Assembly: GCA_944391225.1 (NCBI GenBank) | Contig: CALXSS010000019.1 | Span: forward strand, 1-34,386 | From: an uncultured Clostridia bacterium | GTDB lineage: Bacteria; Bacillota; Clostridia; UBA1381 | Length of the DNA: 34,386 bases | Direction: 5' to 3' | Shown: one piece after another, positions 34,311-34,386 of the stretch | How the letters are laid out: every line of letters begins with the position of its first letter | How positions within the stretch are numbered: position 1 is the first letter of the stretch | Position numbers and translations under genes: made by a program | The notes under the pieces: generated by a model | Database searches by the model: none | Seen by the model: only the letters and a program-made list of their open reading frames with translations | What the model was told of the DNA's origin: nothing

Positions 34311-34386
34311 CCCCCACAAAAATTAGACTCTGTTTTTTAATAAAAATAATCCAAGATTTTAATATACCGTTCTTATCTCCATTGAA

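Overview
The window looks like a chromosomal segment from a fibre-degrading, Gram-positive anaerobe of the Clostridia. The evidence is the CIRCE-controlled groES-groEL pair, consensus sigma-A-type promoters (TTGACA, 17-18 nt, TATAAT), strong GGAGG ribosome binding sites, and secreted carbohydrate-active enzymes that carry the 'copper amine oxidase N-terminal-like' stalk domain typical of Clostridia. A pectin-degrading gut lineage (Monoglobus-like) would fit, but that is a guess from gene style, not a search result.

Layout. 1-5752: a very large secreted GH115-type alpha-glucuronidase (-), divergent from an AraC-type regulator (5936-6730, +). 6731-7261: a gene-free, hairpin-dense block that I interpret as a 406-bp non-autonomous mobile element with 16-bp terminal inverted repeats and 15-bp flanking direct repeats. 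7262-8326: a beta-propeller protein that may be an oligogalacturonate-lyase relative. 8337-11314: a DNA topoisomerase III behind a perfect promoter and a structured leader. 11459-12208: an alpha/beta hydrolase. 12371-13663: a tandem class II aldolase. 13692-16202: a secreted stalk-domain protein (-). 16457-17950: rhamnulokinase. 18247-20958: a class A penicillin-binding protein (-). 21208-21606: a small membrane-anchored protein. 21768-23868: CIRCE, groES, groEL. 23891-24162: a second hairpin-rich repeat element. 24470-28525: a fructose PTS operon (DeoR-type regulator, 1-phosphofructokinase, EIIABC, HPr). 28599-30220: amtB-glnK (-) for ammonium. 30603-31133: a GNAT acetyltransferase. 31248-34160: a secreted PL11-type rhamnogalacturonan lyase with stalk and discoidin-like domains (-).

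How the genes fit together. PL11 lyase releases rhamnose-containing oligosaccharides from rhamnogalacturonan I. Rhamnulokinase and the aldolase are the second and third steps of L-rhamnose catabolism; the isomerase is not in the window. GH115 removes glucuronate from xylan. The fructose operon is self-contained and brings its own HPr, which lacks the regulatory Ser46. amtB-glnK couples ammonium uptake to nitrogen sensing.

I see no phage, defence, CRISPR or toxin system. The unusual content is in non-coding DNA and variant domains: two families of hairpin repeats with covarying stems, an apparent insertion that duplicated a -10 box, structured 5' leaders (topoisomerase III and amtB above all), three 10-bp-phased heptamers in the fructose regulator promoter, a half-degenerate tandem aldolase, an HPr with Lys46, and a domain inserted in the GH115 N-terminal region.
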